Below, in pieces: positions 1 through 11,424 of a DNA stretch of 64,000 nucleotides (positions within the stretch are counted from its first letter, which is position 1; every line of letters begins with the position of its first letter). The position numbers and the translations under genes are program-made. The stretch is from Periplaneta americana (taxonomy: Eukaryota > Arthropoda > Insecta > Blattodea > Blattidae), in assembly GCF_040183065.1 (NCBI RefSeq), contig NC_091119.1:104894263-104958262 (forward strand), read 5' to 3'. The notes below the pieces were generated by a model. It was not told the origin of the DNA. It saw only the letters and a list, made by a program, of their open reading frames with translations, and searched no databases.

Positions 1-183
1 AAGTGCCCAATTATTTTTTCTGGCACAGGATGACGACCCGTTGATTCTCTTTACAGAGCATCCTGCAGATTTAAAATGTCCATAGCATTGCCGAATGGAG
101 TTTGTGCTGGGTGGATCTTTATGAACATCGTTCTTAAGTGGCGCCGAACCGTTGTGACCAATTGATTTGAATGAAATTCGATG

Positions 184-270
184 ATAATAATAATGGCTTT
201 ATTTAACCTGGCAGAGTTAAGGCCGTAAGGTCTTCTCTTATACTCAACCAGGATTAAAACTTGCTTACTT
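184..270 (-). repeat. 3' end of a LINE (fragment)
   Basis: Read on the minus strand, this ends with an imperfect hairpin (GAAGACCTTACGGCCTT...), then CTGCCAGGTTAAATAAA and an ATT-rich tail. The same layout closes the LINE 3' end at 57560-57925 (CTACCAGGTTAAATAAATAAA). No coding sequence remains here. Confidence 0.5.
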
Positions 271-1107
271 AGTTGAACATACAACTGGATCGGATTTAAG
301 TAATTACACACTGATACGATTTAGCCACATAATGAGATCAAAAGAGGTAGTTACATAAAAATTTACCTCATAAAATAAAAATAAACATAGTGTAATACAT
401 ATTAATGTTGTTAGAATCAAATACGAATCACACAAAAAACAGAAGCCGATAACTGAATAAAAAATGTAGCCTACACAGTAAAAATGAAAATGAGCACATT
501 GGAATACATAATAGTATTAGACTATAAGTAAGTAGGATTCACATTATTAAACCAGAAACAGACAATTGAATAAAATGTACACGATAAAAATAAGATTAAT
601 AATAAAAATAATAAAAAAAACAACACAGTGGGATACATGTTGGTGGTAAGTGATAAATAAACACGATTTACAGGATTACAAAATAAAAATAAGAAACAAA
701 AAATAAAAATAGATTGGAATACATTGCATTTAATATTTGCAACTCGTTACAGCATATGCTTTCTCACCGTTTGTCGCAGTCTTATAACCGTAGCGCTCTA
801 GCGACCCGCAGGTGGAAACATAAGTTATGCTTGCCTAACAACGCAAACAAAATTTTGAGACATACTTATTCATAAGAAACGTGACCACCATATCTCTAAT
901 AATACGATCATTAGAAATCATGAAACCGCTTCAATTAATTTGTAGACACCCAGTGTTTTTTTTATTAATTCCCATGACACAAAAGTCACTTGCTAAATGG
1001 AGAAAACAACAACATTTTGAAATGACCAACTTAATATGCAGATTTTAATTCTAATTCTGAAGTAAATAATTAAAATAAAAAAATATATTTTAATATTGCA
1101 TTGTTTA
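271..1107. other. AT-rich stretch without recognisable gene
   Basis: This stretch has short A-rich and AATA-like runs. I see no coding region or repeat structure I can name. Confidence 0.6.
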
Positions 1108-1111
1108 TTAA

Positions 1112-1465
1112 CCCTAGAACACTATCCATGAGTAAATTTTACTCATTTCGCACGATTTCACTTTACTCGAGAGCCCTGATTACTTTGATCCATTGTAATT
1201 TTCTTTTTTCTGAATTTCATGTTCAAATTTACAGAGATAATGTGTTTCAGCAATACAGTAAATACTGCATGAATTAATGTTTAAATCTTAATTCACAAAA
1301 TATATCATGCTCAATTTTCTTATTCACATAAAAGAAACATGAAGGTACCGGTAATCATAAAATACCAGTAATCCCTTAAAATTTTAGTGGTGATTGAAAA
1401 ATATATGAGTAAATTTTACTCATGATTAGTATGCACGAATGTAGAATATCATTAGTATTCTAGGG
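1112..1465. mobile_element. piggyBac-like MITE
   Basis: This 354-base element is flanked on both sides by TTAA (1108-1111 and 1466-1469), the piggyBac target site. Its termini are inverted repeats, CCCTAGAACACTA against CCCTAGAATACTA, and CCCTAGAA is the canonical piggyBac terminus. Each end also carries a subterminal palindrome ATGAGTAAATTTTACTCAT (1128-1146 and 1406-1424). There is no transposase, so it is non-autonomous. Confidence 0.85.
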
Positions 1466-1469
1466 TTAA

Positions 1470-2689
1470 TTTTAACATAAAATAAATTTTCAATACAATA
1501 ACCATTATCTGTATTTCGACAGTGAAAATTCTCACTTCTATTTTTAAGTTTATTATCTTTTGACTGACCACATGTCAGTCCTCTCCATTTTCTGTCTAAT
1601 ATTATCACACCACCCGCGAAAAGTAGAACAAAACACATTTTCTAAATCAACAAAGAACAACAAGTGTTACAATGAAGTTCACTTATCACGCGATGTGAAC
1701 TCGCTTACCTTGCAAACTGCCGAAGACGGAGTGTGAAGCGCCGGCACTAAATTTGCATCCGCACTTCAACAGGGAAAGTTCGGGTTCGACTGATGAGCTG
1801 GAGCAGAAAAGCTGTAAGGGAAATTTGTGTGACGTCGACACTTCTTCGAATCCGAGTCGCCTTCTTGGTCGGTGGTACTTCCTTCAAAACCTGTCACTAT
1901 TTAATTTGTCTTACATAAGTACAGCACATTACAAGGAAACAGGTGTCGGTTTTCCCTGTTATGACTATGGGATATCGAGGCACAACTGTTCAGTTGTTAA
2001 AATTACGTAACTTAGTTTTACAGATAGAAAATTAGAAATTATCATAAAATAGTTTACCTATTTGTAGGCCTATTTATTAGATAACATAGCTAGCTATAGC
2101 CAGGAAACAATAAGGGGAAATTTGAAAATACTATCAATGCGAGCGAATCATTAAGAACAAAATCAGTAGAGATAAAATTGTTATAAAATAAGGAAGCATG
2201 CGCAAACCCTAATACACAGAAAGGAAAAGTTTAAAGAATAAAAGTAGCACAAATCATGGAGGAAAAATGTAATATAAAACAAATGAATATGGCATGTGAA
2301 ACGAACGGTGAGAAATATGGCTGGATCCTCGTTCGGTCCAACTTCCTGGTTTCAAAACCCAAATCTGCCCCGCTTGCCAAGAGAGGGGAAACCCATCTCG
2401 GTGTCGCCTTGAAAACACTAAACAACCTAACTCGATCTCGTTTGTTGATCAATGAAATTTACTGCAGTGCATAAATTTCCTTCCACATTTTAAAAGGCTT
2501 AGGACTTTCAATACACGTAAGTGTACAGGTATAGTTAAAAATTATGCATTTTATGCCTTTATGCAAGAGTTAAAATATTAATAATTGTCATATTAGAAAT
2601 CACATTAAGTAATTTCAAAACGTGCTCGGTGTTGGTAACAGGAAGGCATATGAAACTATCAACCTTGATATATTCAAATTTATAAATTG
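1470..2689. other. No gene recognised
   Basis: The open frames here (near 1753-2010 and 2231-2474, the latter overlapping on both strands) have no family features I recognise. I treat them as chance. Confidence 0.5.
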
Positions 2690-2691
2690 TA

Positions 2692-3059
2692 CGGAGTTAC
2701 GCAATAATAGACCAACCGATAATTTGAAAAAACTGAGATATTTGTAAAAATCTGTCGATGGCAGGCTAATTTAACTCTGAAAAAAATTCAATATCTGAAT
2801 TTTGCAGCTATTTATAAGCAAAAATTCGTTTATTGCATAAAATTCATTTATTTATTTTGCTTTGAAATATTAATTCAACTGTTGGTCTGTTATCAAAAAA
2901 CGGTTAGCCTTTTTTTGGTATTATTTGTGCTATTTTTTGTAATAGTATGAATGTTATAATACTTCTTGCATAAAATGTTTTATATAAAAACAGATTTATT
3001 TCAATGGCCAATATCTCGAAACAGGTTTTTGGCGTTTGGTCTCTTATTGCGTAACTCCG
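2692..3059. mobile_element. TA-flanked MITE (Tc1/mariner-like)
   Basis: Inverted ends of about 24 bases (CGGAGTTACGCAATAATAGACC on the left, the same with one mismatch on the right) are flanked by TA at 2690-2691 and 3060-3061. The 368-base length, AT-rich core and TA target site fit a non-autonomous Tc1/mariner element. The core has no transposase fragment. Confidence 0.75.
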
Positions 3060-3061
3060 TA

Positions 3062-3613
3062 GAATTAAACCATTGCCATGTTCTGTTATAAGTTCCCTCA
3101 AAAATACTCTTTATCAATCATGTTTCTCTCTCTATTCTCAATGCAATATTTCACGTAAGTATTGCAGTGAAAAATATCTTGACTAGATACTACAAATGTG
3201 TTGGGATGTGGGGAATAAAACATACTGTTCAATTTTGAATGAAATGATTCAATGCTGTTGTACTATATGAAGAAGAAGTGTGTTCAGCCAAACTTGTAGA
3301 AGGGAAGTAGAATCAGCAGTACGTTTGTCGTTCGAGGGAAGCAACCGCATTACTTAATCAGTAAAGAAATCATCCACCTACATCTTCTGGTTTCAGAATG
3401 TCAAATCATTTCAACTATGGGACCGAGTTAGGTTTACTAAGATACATGCTATGGGACCGAGGTGGGTTGTTTACAAATTATTTCTCATGGTAGCGGGACC
3501 GAGTTAGGACGCAGGGAGAAATATACAACCGACATAAAAAACACACATGGGTCAAAGAGAGACTGTTCATTTCTAAGGTAGAACCGGAAAGTTCTAAAAG
3601 CGTTCTCATTATA
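3062..3613. other. No gene recognised
   Basis: Non-coding. It contains a short internal direct repetition of a 'gggaccgag..aggt' phrase near 3420-3505. Nothing else stands out. Confidence 0.5.
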
Positions 3614-3790
3614 CAGAGTGAACCATAAGTAATGTCAATAATTTTAAGGGTTATTCTCTGAGATATTTCAAACAAAAAATGTCTAATACAATTTAAAAAG
3701 AAAATTATATGAAACATTTCATAGCGTATTTTGGGAAAGCTGCTAAAGTAATTCCCAGTATACTCAGTCAATTTAAGAGAGCAGTGTATT
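3614..3790 (+). mobile_element. DNA transposon terminal fragment
   Basis: It begins CAGAGTGAACCATAAGTAATG and continues ...GGGTTATTCTCTGAGATATTTC. This is the style of the CAGGGTG... ends of insect DNA transposons such as the one at 5839-6557. No matching opposite end is present, so it is a single-ended relic. Assignment rests on pattern memory. Confidence 0.4.
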
Positions 3791-4624
3791 ATAATAATAA
3801 AGTGACTGAAATAAATTTAATTTTGTCTTTTAAATGTGCAGAAATTTGATCTGAACAAATTTAACTTTTCGTTCTGAAAAGGAATTTTAAAAATATTACA
3901 TTTCTCTGTCTCCGATTGTTTTATTATAATTTACGCCAGCAACACATATTGTTTACGATAGTTTAAAAATACTCATCGTATTTTGATGAGATGAGGTAAA
4001 TGATTACTAATAAAAAGTAACTTGAGATGATATAGTAGCACTAAAGGCAAGGTTTGTTCTCCAGTATGAAATTCACTCGCATGCAAAATTTCATGAATGT
4101 ATCTAAAGAAAGGGTAAAATTTATGATGAAAACGGATTTGGAAAAGTTAAGTTACGGGAAATGTGCGATAAACTTACCGAAGATTAAAAGTTTTGTCCAT
4201 ATTTAAATGACCAAGTCAATTGACACATGTTTTAGATCGTAACTCGAAAAGTAAATTACAGATATTTAAACAGTTTTTACACCATACTATTGAAGAAAGT
4301 TCATTCAACAAAAAGAAAAAGAAAAGATTTGTCGACTTCCGAAGGTATATAAGTCGCCTTAAATCACTCGGCAACGTTGTAACCTGAGCCTTATCTATTT
4401 AATATGTACTTAACGATATATTAGATAAATAATAACAAATAACATCCAATCTCCCTCAACTTGGTGAGGTTGCCAAAGACAAAGAATGTTAAACAGTAAC
4501 ATTTAAGATGACATTAAAAAGTCTTACAAGAAATTTGTTGACATTAAACTAAAATTTACAGTAAATAATATTTCACATAATCAAAATTTTCAGTAAAATA
4601 AGAAATACAGATAAAAAGATAGAA
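3791..4624. other. No gene recognised
   Basis: AT-rich DNA without coding or repeat features I can support. Confidence 0.5.
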
Positions 4625-4875
4625 TGAGAAAATTCAACTGTAATTATTTGAATTCAAATACAAGTGTCGCCGTAAAATCTGCAGAGAACCCTTCAAAGCT
4701 ATTATAGAAATTTTAATTGTTGTTGTTGGGACTCCAAATTTATGACAGAGTGACACGAATTGTTTTGTTATGGTCCTTCTAGCGCCCACCATTAATCCGA
4801 TGACTTCTATATCCCTGAGTTTATAAGGGATAGTTGGTTCATAGTGAATGAAATTGACATTGCCCATCCATTTTA
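4625..4875 (-). mobile_element. LINE reverse transcriptase C-terminal fragment
   Basis: The minus-strand frame (YEPTIPYKLRDIEVIGLMVG..., then ALKGSLQILRRHLY) resembles the C-terminal region of a LINE-type protein repeated in insect genomes. It is about 77 codons, truncated at both sides. The family is assigned from memory of similar repeats, so treat the clade as unknown. Confidence 0.4.
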
Positions 4876-4949
4876 AATGTGTCGATTCCGGGATTACTAT
4901 TTGTTGATCCTTGCGCTGTAGGGCACTATTGCAAGCTTACAGAAGGCTA

Positions 4950-5836
4950 TAGACGAAATTATGAAGTTTTGTTGGAATAGAGACTTCAAAATTAACGGGA
5001 AGAGAACGAAAGTGCTAATATGCAAGAAAGAAGGAGTATGGAGTAAAAAAAAGTGGTACTTAAGCAATATTCAAATTGAGAGTATGACTAAATTTACGTA
5101 CTTAGGTATAATGTTAGACAGTAAGGGAGATGGGAAAGAACAAAATGCAAATTCTGTAAATAAAGGAAACGCAGCACTAATAGCAATAGACAAATGTTTA
5201 AAAATAAATGACCCTACATAGATAGCACAAATTAAATGATATTTACAGAGCGATTGTTGAAGAAAAGATAATATATATAATGTTGAGATCCGGGAAAATT
5301 ACTTATGACAAATAAATATTGATGAAATAAGATCAAAATTTTGTAAAAAAAATAATTGGGGATCGTATGAAATGCCTCAAATATAGCAGCCAGATAGGAA
5401 ATGGGGACGGAGGGTATTAGGGGAACAATATTTGTTTACGAAAATTACATTTTTGGGCTATATTTTAGAGAAAGAAGAAAATGGTATAATGAAAAGATGT
5501 TTTAGATTCCTGCAAATGACTAAAACTCAGTCTGAGTAAAAGAATTAGAAAATAACGTAAGCAGTTTAGGACTAAATAGGTTATGGTAAGAAATTGGTTA
5601 AATTAATATAAATTTGATAGGTAAAATTATAATGGAGAGGAGTAATGAGATAGCGAGACTGGAAATATTTATGAGTTTAAAACGATTTAAAACATTAACG
5701 GATTACAAAGAAATGAAAATCATATGGGGACACAAAGAATATAGGTACTGAAGTTAAAAATAGGGAAGAAAAGATGGGACTAACGTGGTGAAGATTTGGA
5801 ATCTGGAGGTTGAAAACAGAAGAGAACATATATATA
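4950..5836 (+). mobile_element. LINE (family B) reverse transcriptase remnant, 5' part
   Basis: This is a decayed LINE reading frame with several stops. The best segment (4961-5221) has the reverse-transcriptase thumb-type phrase KFTYLGIMLDSKGD followed by NKGNAALIAIDKCL. The same family recurs at 14990-16390 in the same order, including AASQIGNGDG-like DNA near 5385 and 15345. The copy is broken by the DNA element at 5839-6557, and its 3' part resumes at about 6625. Confidence 0.7.
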
Positions 5837-5838
5837 TA

Positions 5839-6557
5839 CAGGGTGTTTCCGAGGTGGTGTTACAAACTTTCAGGGTTGATGGCAAAGAGCACGTGTATCA
5901 ATTTGAGATAAGGAACCCTGGTCCGGAAATTACAGAGTCGAAATTTACAAGCAAAAATAGTTGTGGAAAATGAAATAATTTTATTCCTCTGTACACCTTA
6001 TTTATGTGTATTATCTGTACATATTACACATACTGTATTCATCTGACGTTGTTTACGTTGTCTACTTACAGTATTCCATTCAGTGCGCTGTCTGATGGGT
6101 GGGGATAGGAAACTACACTAAAGCAATGCAGATAGAGTAATGTGTAACGGACATGGTCGGTCCTGATATGCACGTCTGTAGACAGCAGTGTATGTCTACA
6201 AGTTGCAGTGTCCAGTCGATCAGTCCTAGTGAAATGGAGGAACACGAGAGCGGAATAAGCATTTCTGATTTTCGAATACGGATGAGCCAATGGGAACAGT
6301 AGACAAGCTCACAGATTGTATCAGGCCGAGTACCCACGTAGGAGGCATCCGGCCCATACCATCTTTCCACGACTGTTCCAAAGGTTAAGGGAAGGAGGGC
6401 ACGTGGTGCCAAATTACAATTCCATTTCCACACAACTATTTTTGCTTATAACTTTCGACTCAGTCATTTCCGGACCAGGGTTCCTTATCTCATATTGAGA
6501 CATGTGCCATTCGCCATCATCCCTGAAAGTTTGTAACACTAGCCCGCAAACACCCTG
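5839..6557. mobile_element. DNA transposon with long inverted repeats, inserted in a LINE
   Basis: The ends form inverted repeats of about 140 bases, starting CAGGGTGTTT and sharing AAGGAACCCTGGTCCGGAAAT (left near 5910-5930, right inverted near 6468-6490). The interior (6290-6420, plus) encodes a helix-turn-helix fragment, ANGNSRQAHRLYQAEYPRRR followed by LFQRLREGGHV. It resembles the DUF4817 N-terminal domain of some insect transposases. The rest of the transposase is missing. It sits within TA-rich DNA, so the target duplication cannot be read clearly. It splits a family B LINE. Confidence 0.72.
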
Positions 6558-6563
6558 TATATA

Positions 6564-6612
<49 letters not shown>
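6558..6612. repeat. TA microsatellite
   Basis: Nearly pure (TA)n beside the right end of the DNA transposon. It creates spurious Ile/Tyr-rich open frames. Confidence 0.9.
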
Positions 6613-6620
<8 letters not shown>

Positions 6621-6624
6621 TCTA

Positions 6625-6800
6625 CTGTCTTGCCCAGAAAATGAAAGGACATATTTATTGTGGAGCTACTACTAAAACTAAATGTAGAAATAGCACAGCA
6701 GTAAACGGAATAAAATTGAGGGAACGCGGAAAAATTTTGTACCCCTATACAGTAAAGGAAAAATTGGAAGGGAGAACTAAGGAATAAACATATGTATACA
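6625..6800 (+). mobile_element. LINE (family B) 3' part after interruption
   Basis: The text TTGCCCAGAAAATGAAAGGAC... and CTAAATGTAGAAATAGCA matches the family B copy at 16085-16160. It is the continuation of the LINE split by the element at 5839-6557. Confidence 0.6.
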
Positions 6801-7270
6801 GGATGGAAGTGAAATGACCTTGCAAATTGAAAGAGACGATAGAGTATATAAAATGAATAGAAAAACTATACTACATTTTCGGATTAATTGCATGGTTAAT
6901 TAGAAAATTAAGTTTGAAGTTTCAGCAGTCTACTAGGACACTCTACTCGTATACAGATGTAAGAGGTCAACAAAGTCGGCGAGTGTCCGTACGTAAGCCG
7001 CGATGTGCGGAGACTTCGCTTCGTGCAATGGTTTGAATTTAGGAATTTTAAAAATTGAATTTACACGAAATCGTGCACGCTATTGAAATACGCCAAAAGG
7101 GATAAATTATTCTTTATTAGATTTCCTATCCATATGGACGAAAATCACGATCCTAGTCGCAATAGTTACCGAATAAGAGATGTTAAACATTTGTGAAAAA
7201 AAAAAAAACATTTTTATGAAAAAACAATGAACTTTCCACCAGCATGATATTCTAGTTTTTTTTTTACATA
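6800..7270. other. No gene recognised
   Basis: No coding region or repeat that I can name. Confidence 0.5.
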
Positions 7271-8031
7271 CAACATGAGCTATGCGCTCTGGAAATCTGC
7301 ACTGCACTTCCACCCTGAATACGTATGTACAATATATTTAACTTTATTTCAATCGGTAATTATGTATGGAATTATAGGATGGGGTAGCTCATTTAAATCC
7401 AATTTTAATCCACTTTATTTATTACAGAAGAAAATAATTAAAATATGTGTTCATAAACCTACTGATTTTCCATCTCAAAATTTGTTTCTAGACTTTAATG
7501 TACTTAACGTAAGACAAATTTATTATATTGTATTAATAAAATTCATACATAAAAATTGAAATAATTTTGAATTGTCTTCTCATAGTTATGAAACAAAAGG
7601 TATGAATTCTTTAAGATTGTTTGAACCAAAATGCAACACTGTTACAGTATTTCATCACAGTAGTAATTTAGACCCAAGAATATATAACAAATTTATATTT
7701 AAATATCCTAATCTTCTCAATTCTAATAGTTCTAGTATTAAATTAAAAAAAATATGTATGGATTTTATAAAAATTGAAAAATTGTAAATTTAAATTTATA
7801 TACTATAATTGCACAGTAGACATAAGACAAATTGTATTGTATAATTATTAATTTCAATTCAGAAATCCGCCCCTGAGCACGAGTTCTACTCTTTCAGGGG
7901 CGAGCTAAAGTTTTTCTGTATATATTATATTTTATGCTACAATTATTAGCAAAATAATAAATAAATAGATAGATAGATAAATAAATAAATAAATAGATAA
8001 ATAAATAAATAAATAAACAAATAAATAAATA
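7270..8031 (+). mobile_element. LINE (family A) 3' end
   Basis: Two adjoining frames (7275-7559 and 7572-7787) carry the C-terminal part of a LINE reverse transcriptase: SVIMYGIIGWGSSFK, YLLQKKIIKICVHKP, then the motif LDPRIYNKFIFKYPNLLN. A one-codon gap with a frame change separates them. The 3' UTR has a strong hairpin (CGCCCCTGA...TCAGGGGCG, 7867-7902) and an AAAT/GATA repeat tail to about 8031. The same 3' half occurs inverted at 33057-33590. The clade is uncertain (Jockey/CR1-like style). Confidence 0.75.
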
Positions 8032-8185
8032 GAATGATTGTACGTAGTATGATGATGTTATTATTTGTAAAATGTAGTTAAGAATGGGTTCTGGAAAACA
8101 GAAATGTAACAAGACTATCATTAATATTGATATAGGCCTACAAATTGCCCATAATTTTGATAACAATACGTATACATTGGCCTAC
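8032..8185 (+). mobile_element. LINE (family B) 3' UTR remnant
   Basis: This segment (GATTGTACGTAGTATGA..., AATGTAGTTAAG, ...CATAATTTTGATAACAATACG) matches the 3' end of the family B copy at 16215-16380 and ends in the same ATACAT-type tail. It directly follows the tail of the family A LINE. Confidence 0.6.
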
Positions 8186-8299
8186 ATACACATAAATATA
8201 CATACATATACAAAGATAACAATAAGATCATCATCAGGATATGTTCATCTGATGAAGATATGTCGAAACAATTCAAACCAGCTAAAAAATTTAAAACTA

Positions 8300-9367
8300 T
8301 AGATATGTAGTATATAGGCCTAGATGGTTGTAGGTACAATAGGTTTACTATTTAGTAAGCAGGCAAATGTAGTTGGGGGTACTAATTATATAAATAGGTA
8401 ATTGTAGGGAATATTAATTAAACATAAATGTATAGATATGAATATACTTTTACAATTAAATGAAAAGTTTTAAAGATAAGAATTTTCATCAGAAATAAGT
8501 ATTCACTCTTTCCTAAGTTACTGGTAGTAATATATTTATACATAAACAAACTTTACTGTAGGCTATCAGCATGACAATACGACTTTGCAATATAACAATA
8601 ATTCAAACACTTTCGTTTTGGGTTTACATATACATTAAAGATACAAATTCTGATTAATGTACAGTTCATTCTTTTCACAAATAAGCTATAATCTGCATTT
8701 CCTTGCAATACCAGAACTATTACCAAGTGCATTATTAGTGAATTTTTCAAAGTAGCTACGTATTCTTAACACCAGACGCTCACTGGAACATCTCCACAAA
8801 CGCACTTCACATCACGATAATCATCCAACAGCCACGGTTTGGGTTTCGTCATTTTTATTTGTTTGTGATAAAATTCGTGAAAATAACCGCGATTAGTAGC
8901 TTCGATTAACTATATGTTATCATTATGTTTCAAACAATTATATTATGCTTATGTAATATTTTTATTATTTTCGTTGAAATCTAAAGTGTTATTGCGACTT
9001 AAAATTTTAAGAGAATATATGTTATTATGGATCTGTTTATTTCTTGAACTATCATTCATTATATAAGAAATTAAACAATTAATATAGTACTAAGAGCAAA
9101 ATATAAAGAGATGAACTTTACAAAATTACACAGAAGAACACATTTTCTTTATTATCTAAAATAACAGAACAGCTAACTCAATCTATCAATGTACGTTAAG
9201 CACATATATTTTATTATTTTTGCACAACTTCACATAAAAGCAACCATTTCTAATTTTTAATCGTCGACAGAAATTAACGCTATTAGTTGTTTATAATGAG
9301 ATTATATTTATTATATCTAGCAATTAGCCAAAAGTAGGTCTATTATTGAATCGAAGATTAATTCATC
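8300..9367. other. No gene recognised
   Basis: AT-rich. A short segment just before it (8230-8290) has a 'CATCTGATGAAGATATGTCGAAAC' style phrase often seen in retroelement 3' UTRs, but nothing codes. Confidence 0.45.
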
Positions 9368-9700
9368 CTTAGTTTTCTGCCCAAGGGCAGGTCTTTCACT
9401 GCAAATCAGTATTAATCAATCTTCCTTATTTTTCGCCTTCCTCTTAGTCTCCGCATTCGATTCATGTAGAGTCTACCGGTATGATGTCTTCTTGTACACC
9501 GAACTTTACTTCCGTTCACCATTCCTTCTAGTGCATCTTCGGTAGGTAGTTACTTCTTAGCTAGTGACAACCAATTCCTTTCTCTCCATCTGATCATTTT
9601 CAGCGTCATTCATTCTTCACCCACTCTTTCTAGCACGGCTTCATTTCTTATTCTGTCTATTTCACAGGTCCATTTTTCTTCATAACAATATTTCATTATA
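9368..9700 (-). mobile_element. LINE C-terminal fragment
   Basis: On the minus strand, broken frames give a basic RNA-binding-like tail (NRQNK, MNDAENDQMERK, HESNAETKRKA) and end in CTGCCCTTGGGCAGAAAAC, a small hairpin. It resembles the C-terminus and 3' end of a LINE family common in insects. There are many stops and no intact domain. Confidence 0.45.
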
Positions 9701-10134
9701 CGTGATAAATATTCATCCATGTTTACGAAAGTGAAATGTTTTTAATATTAACATATTTTGCGACTGAATACAAGCACACTGACAGTATTTAAATTGTGCG
9801 AAAATATCGACAACGGACTACTCCTTCGGGATTTAAATTAGTTTTTCCAAAAAAGAAGAGATTCTGTGATTACCTGCGAAATGTACAGAACAACACCTGT
9901 TACAGAAAAATGTATTACTTTTTTCTCTATTTTCGTAACGGGTCAGGCTATGTTAATTACATACATATGCATGTGTTTGTAAGTTTATAAAATCTTAAAT
10001 TATTTCCTCAAGTACTTTATGATTAGGTACACAATATGAAGCAGTACTTTTTGGATAGGCGTACTCGTAGTATATACAGTTTCATTTACTTCCTCTGTAA
10101 GGATAGACTCAGTGATCACCTTTCCGTCATAATC
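9701..10134. other. No gene recognised
   Basis: A short chance frame at 9796-9990 has no recognisable features. Confidence 0.5.
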
Positions 10135-10475
10135 AGGCCATCATAGTAATATGATAAAGCGTAAGTAATCGCTTTGTGATTCAAGACGGCGTCTTGTTCC
10201 GTCGGACCCCGGTCACTTAGTCACTCGTAATGAGTGCACCTCTGCACTTGTGGTTGGACAATGTGTCTACTGTCACACATACTGTGACACGGTACACAAG
10301 GGTAGGTCAACAAAGGGAAACACGTCAGGTAGAATTTAAAATGAGAGGGATTCAATCCGGCATCGGAACATGAATCCGGTGTGGCTTAGTGGATAAAACG
10401 CCAGCACGTAAAGCTGGAAACCCGGGTTCGAGTCCAGTGCCGGAGAGAATTTTTCTTCGTTCTACCGATTCTTCA
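10135..10475 (+). repeat. tRNA-derived SINE (family R1)
   Basis: This is a 340-base unit whose right end is tRNA-like. GTGGCTTAGTGGATAAAACG (A-box region), a CCAGC...GCTGG anticodon-type stem and GGGTTCGAGTCC (B box) lie at about 10380-10445. An inverted copy lies at 24545-24872 with the same body, including the CACATACTGTGACACGGTACAC phrase. The anticodon loop has C where tRNAs need U33, so it is not a working tRNA. Confidence 0.7.
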
Positions 10476-10564
10476 CCAAAGGAAACGGAGAATTACTGCA
10501 TTGAAACTCAAAATTATGTACTTCGGTACATCACAGTAATAATTTTTATAAGAATATATAATTC

Positions 10565-10760
10565 CGTATCGCAACAGCCCATTGAGGGCCAAAGCCTACT
10601 TGACTCTCAGGAGAGGCAAACGAACATCCAACCAGTGCAGGTGTAAACTGTGATCCCTCGGCCGTTAGGCTATAGCTGGCTTGCGAAACAGGATTTCGCT
10701 ACTCTCTGTAGCTCCCCAAATTCATCACCATGCTGGCCGGTTCAAAATTTATCACGTGAG
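10565..10760 (-). repeat. SINE (family S1) fragment
   Basis: It shares TATAGCTGG..TGCGAAACAGGATTTCGCTAC..CCCCAAATTCATC and the CATCCAACCA phrase with the longer copy at 24035-24540, in the same orientation. Only the body is present, without a tRNA-like head. Confidence 0.55.
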
Positions 10761-11337
10761 GAATTTATTAAATAGTAAAAACATTAATATGATTTTAAGT
10801 AAATCACCACTGTGCGTCACTTTTAAAATTAATTTTTATCAAATGGCATTACATATAGCGTGCATTATCTCTTAGATAACGAATATGAGGGAAATCCACA
10901 TAATAGTACAATAGACTTCGCTACGCACAGGTGGACAGACTGGTAGACCTGGTATAGAGAAATTACATGATATAAACCAGTTTTCTGATGCCAGTCTTAA
11001 TGCAAACGTTTACTTCTGTGAAAAACCTCAAAATCTATTTATATCGATTTGTATTCTTCATATTATGAAATATCATGAGAATTATACTGTACGTGGTAAA
11101 ATATACTAAGAATAAACGCGTCGATCCACACAATTTCTCGGAAGAAGAGAAATCACCCTCCGAGTAGAAGAGTTTTGAATATAATGTTGCGATGGTACAA
11201 GCGTTGATGCAGGTCTTGAGAACCTTCTCATAGCCACTCTATTCTCATTGATCATTTTTCCGATACGTGAACCCATGAACAACGAGAAAACTGCGAAGGT
11301 TCCTGCAGACTGCCTTGTGGTAAGTGCAGAATACAGA

Positions 11338-11424
11338 TCACGGTGCGGGAGTTGTGGTGGTGCTCGAGAAGGAGATCTGGAACTGAATGAGTATCACCAG
11401 GTACGTTGTCACCGCCCCCACAAT
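11338..11424 (-). CDS. Gustatory receptor shared exon 4 with TM7 and stop
   Basis: This is the terminal coding exon. On the minus strand an acceptor ending TTTGCATTGCAG is followed by codons for IVGAVTTYLVILIQF, a short tail (QISFSSTTTTPAP) and TGA at 11340-11338. TTYLVILIQF is the signature of the GR C-terminus (the TYhhhhhQF motif at the end of TM7), which makes this the most diagnostic exon of the locus. It joins in phase 0 to exon 3 (...LLYS), 10.3 kb upstream. Open frames called over it on both strands are in other reading frames. A candidate AATAAA signal on the minus strand lies at about 10769-10764; I did not establish the transcript end. Confidence 0.9.
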   Translation of the reverse strand: MVGAVTTYLVILIQFQISFSSTTTTPAP

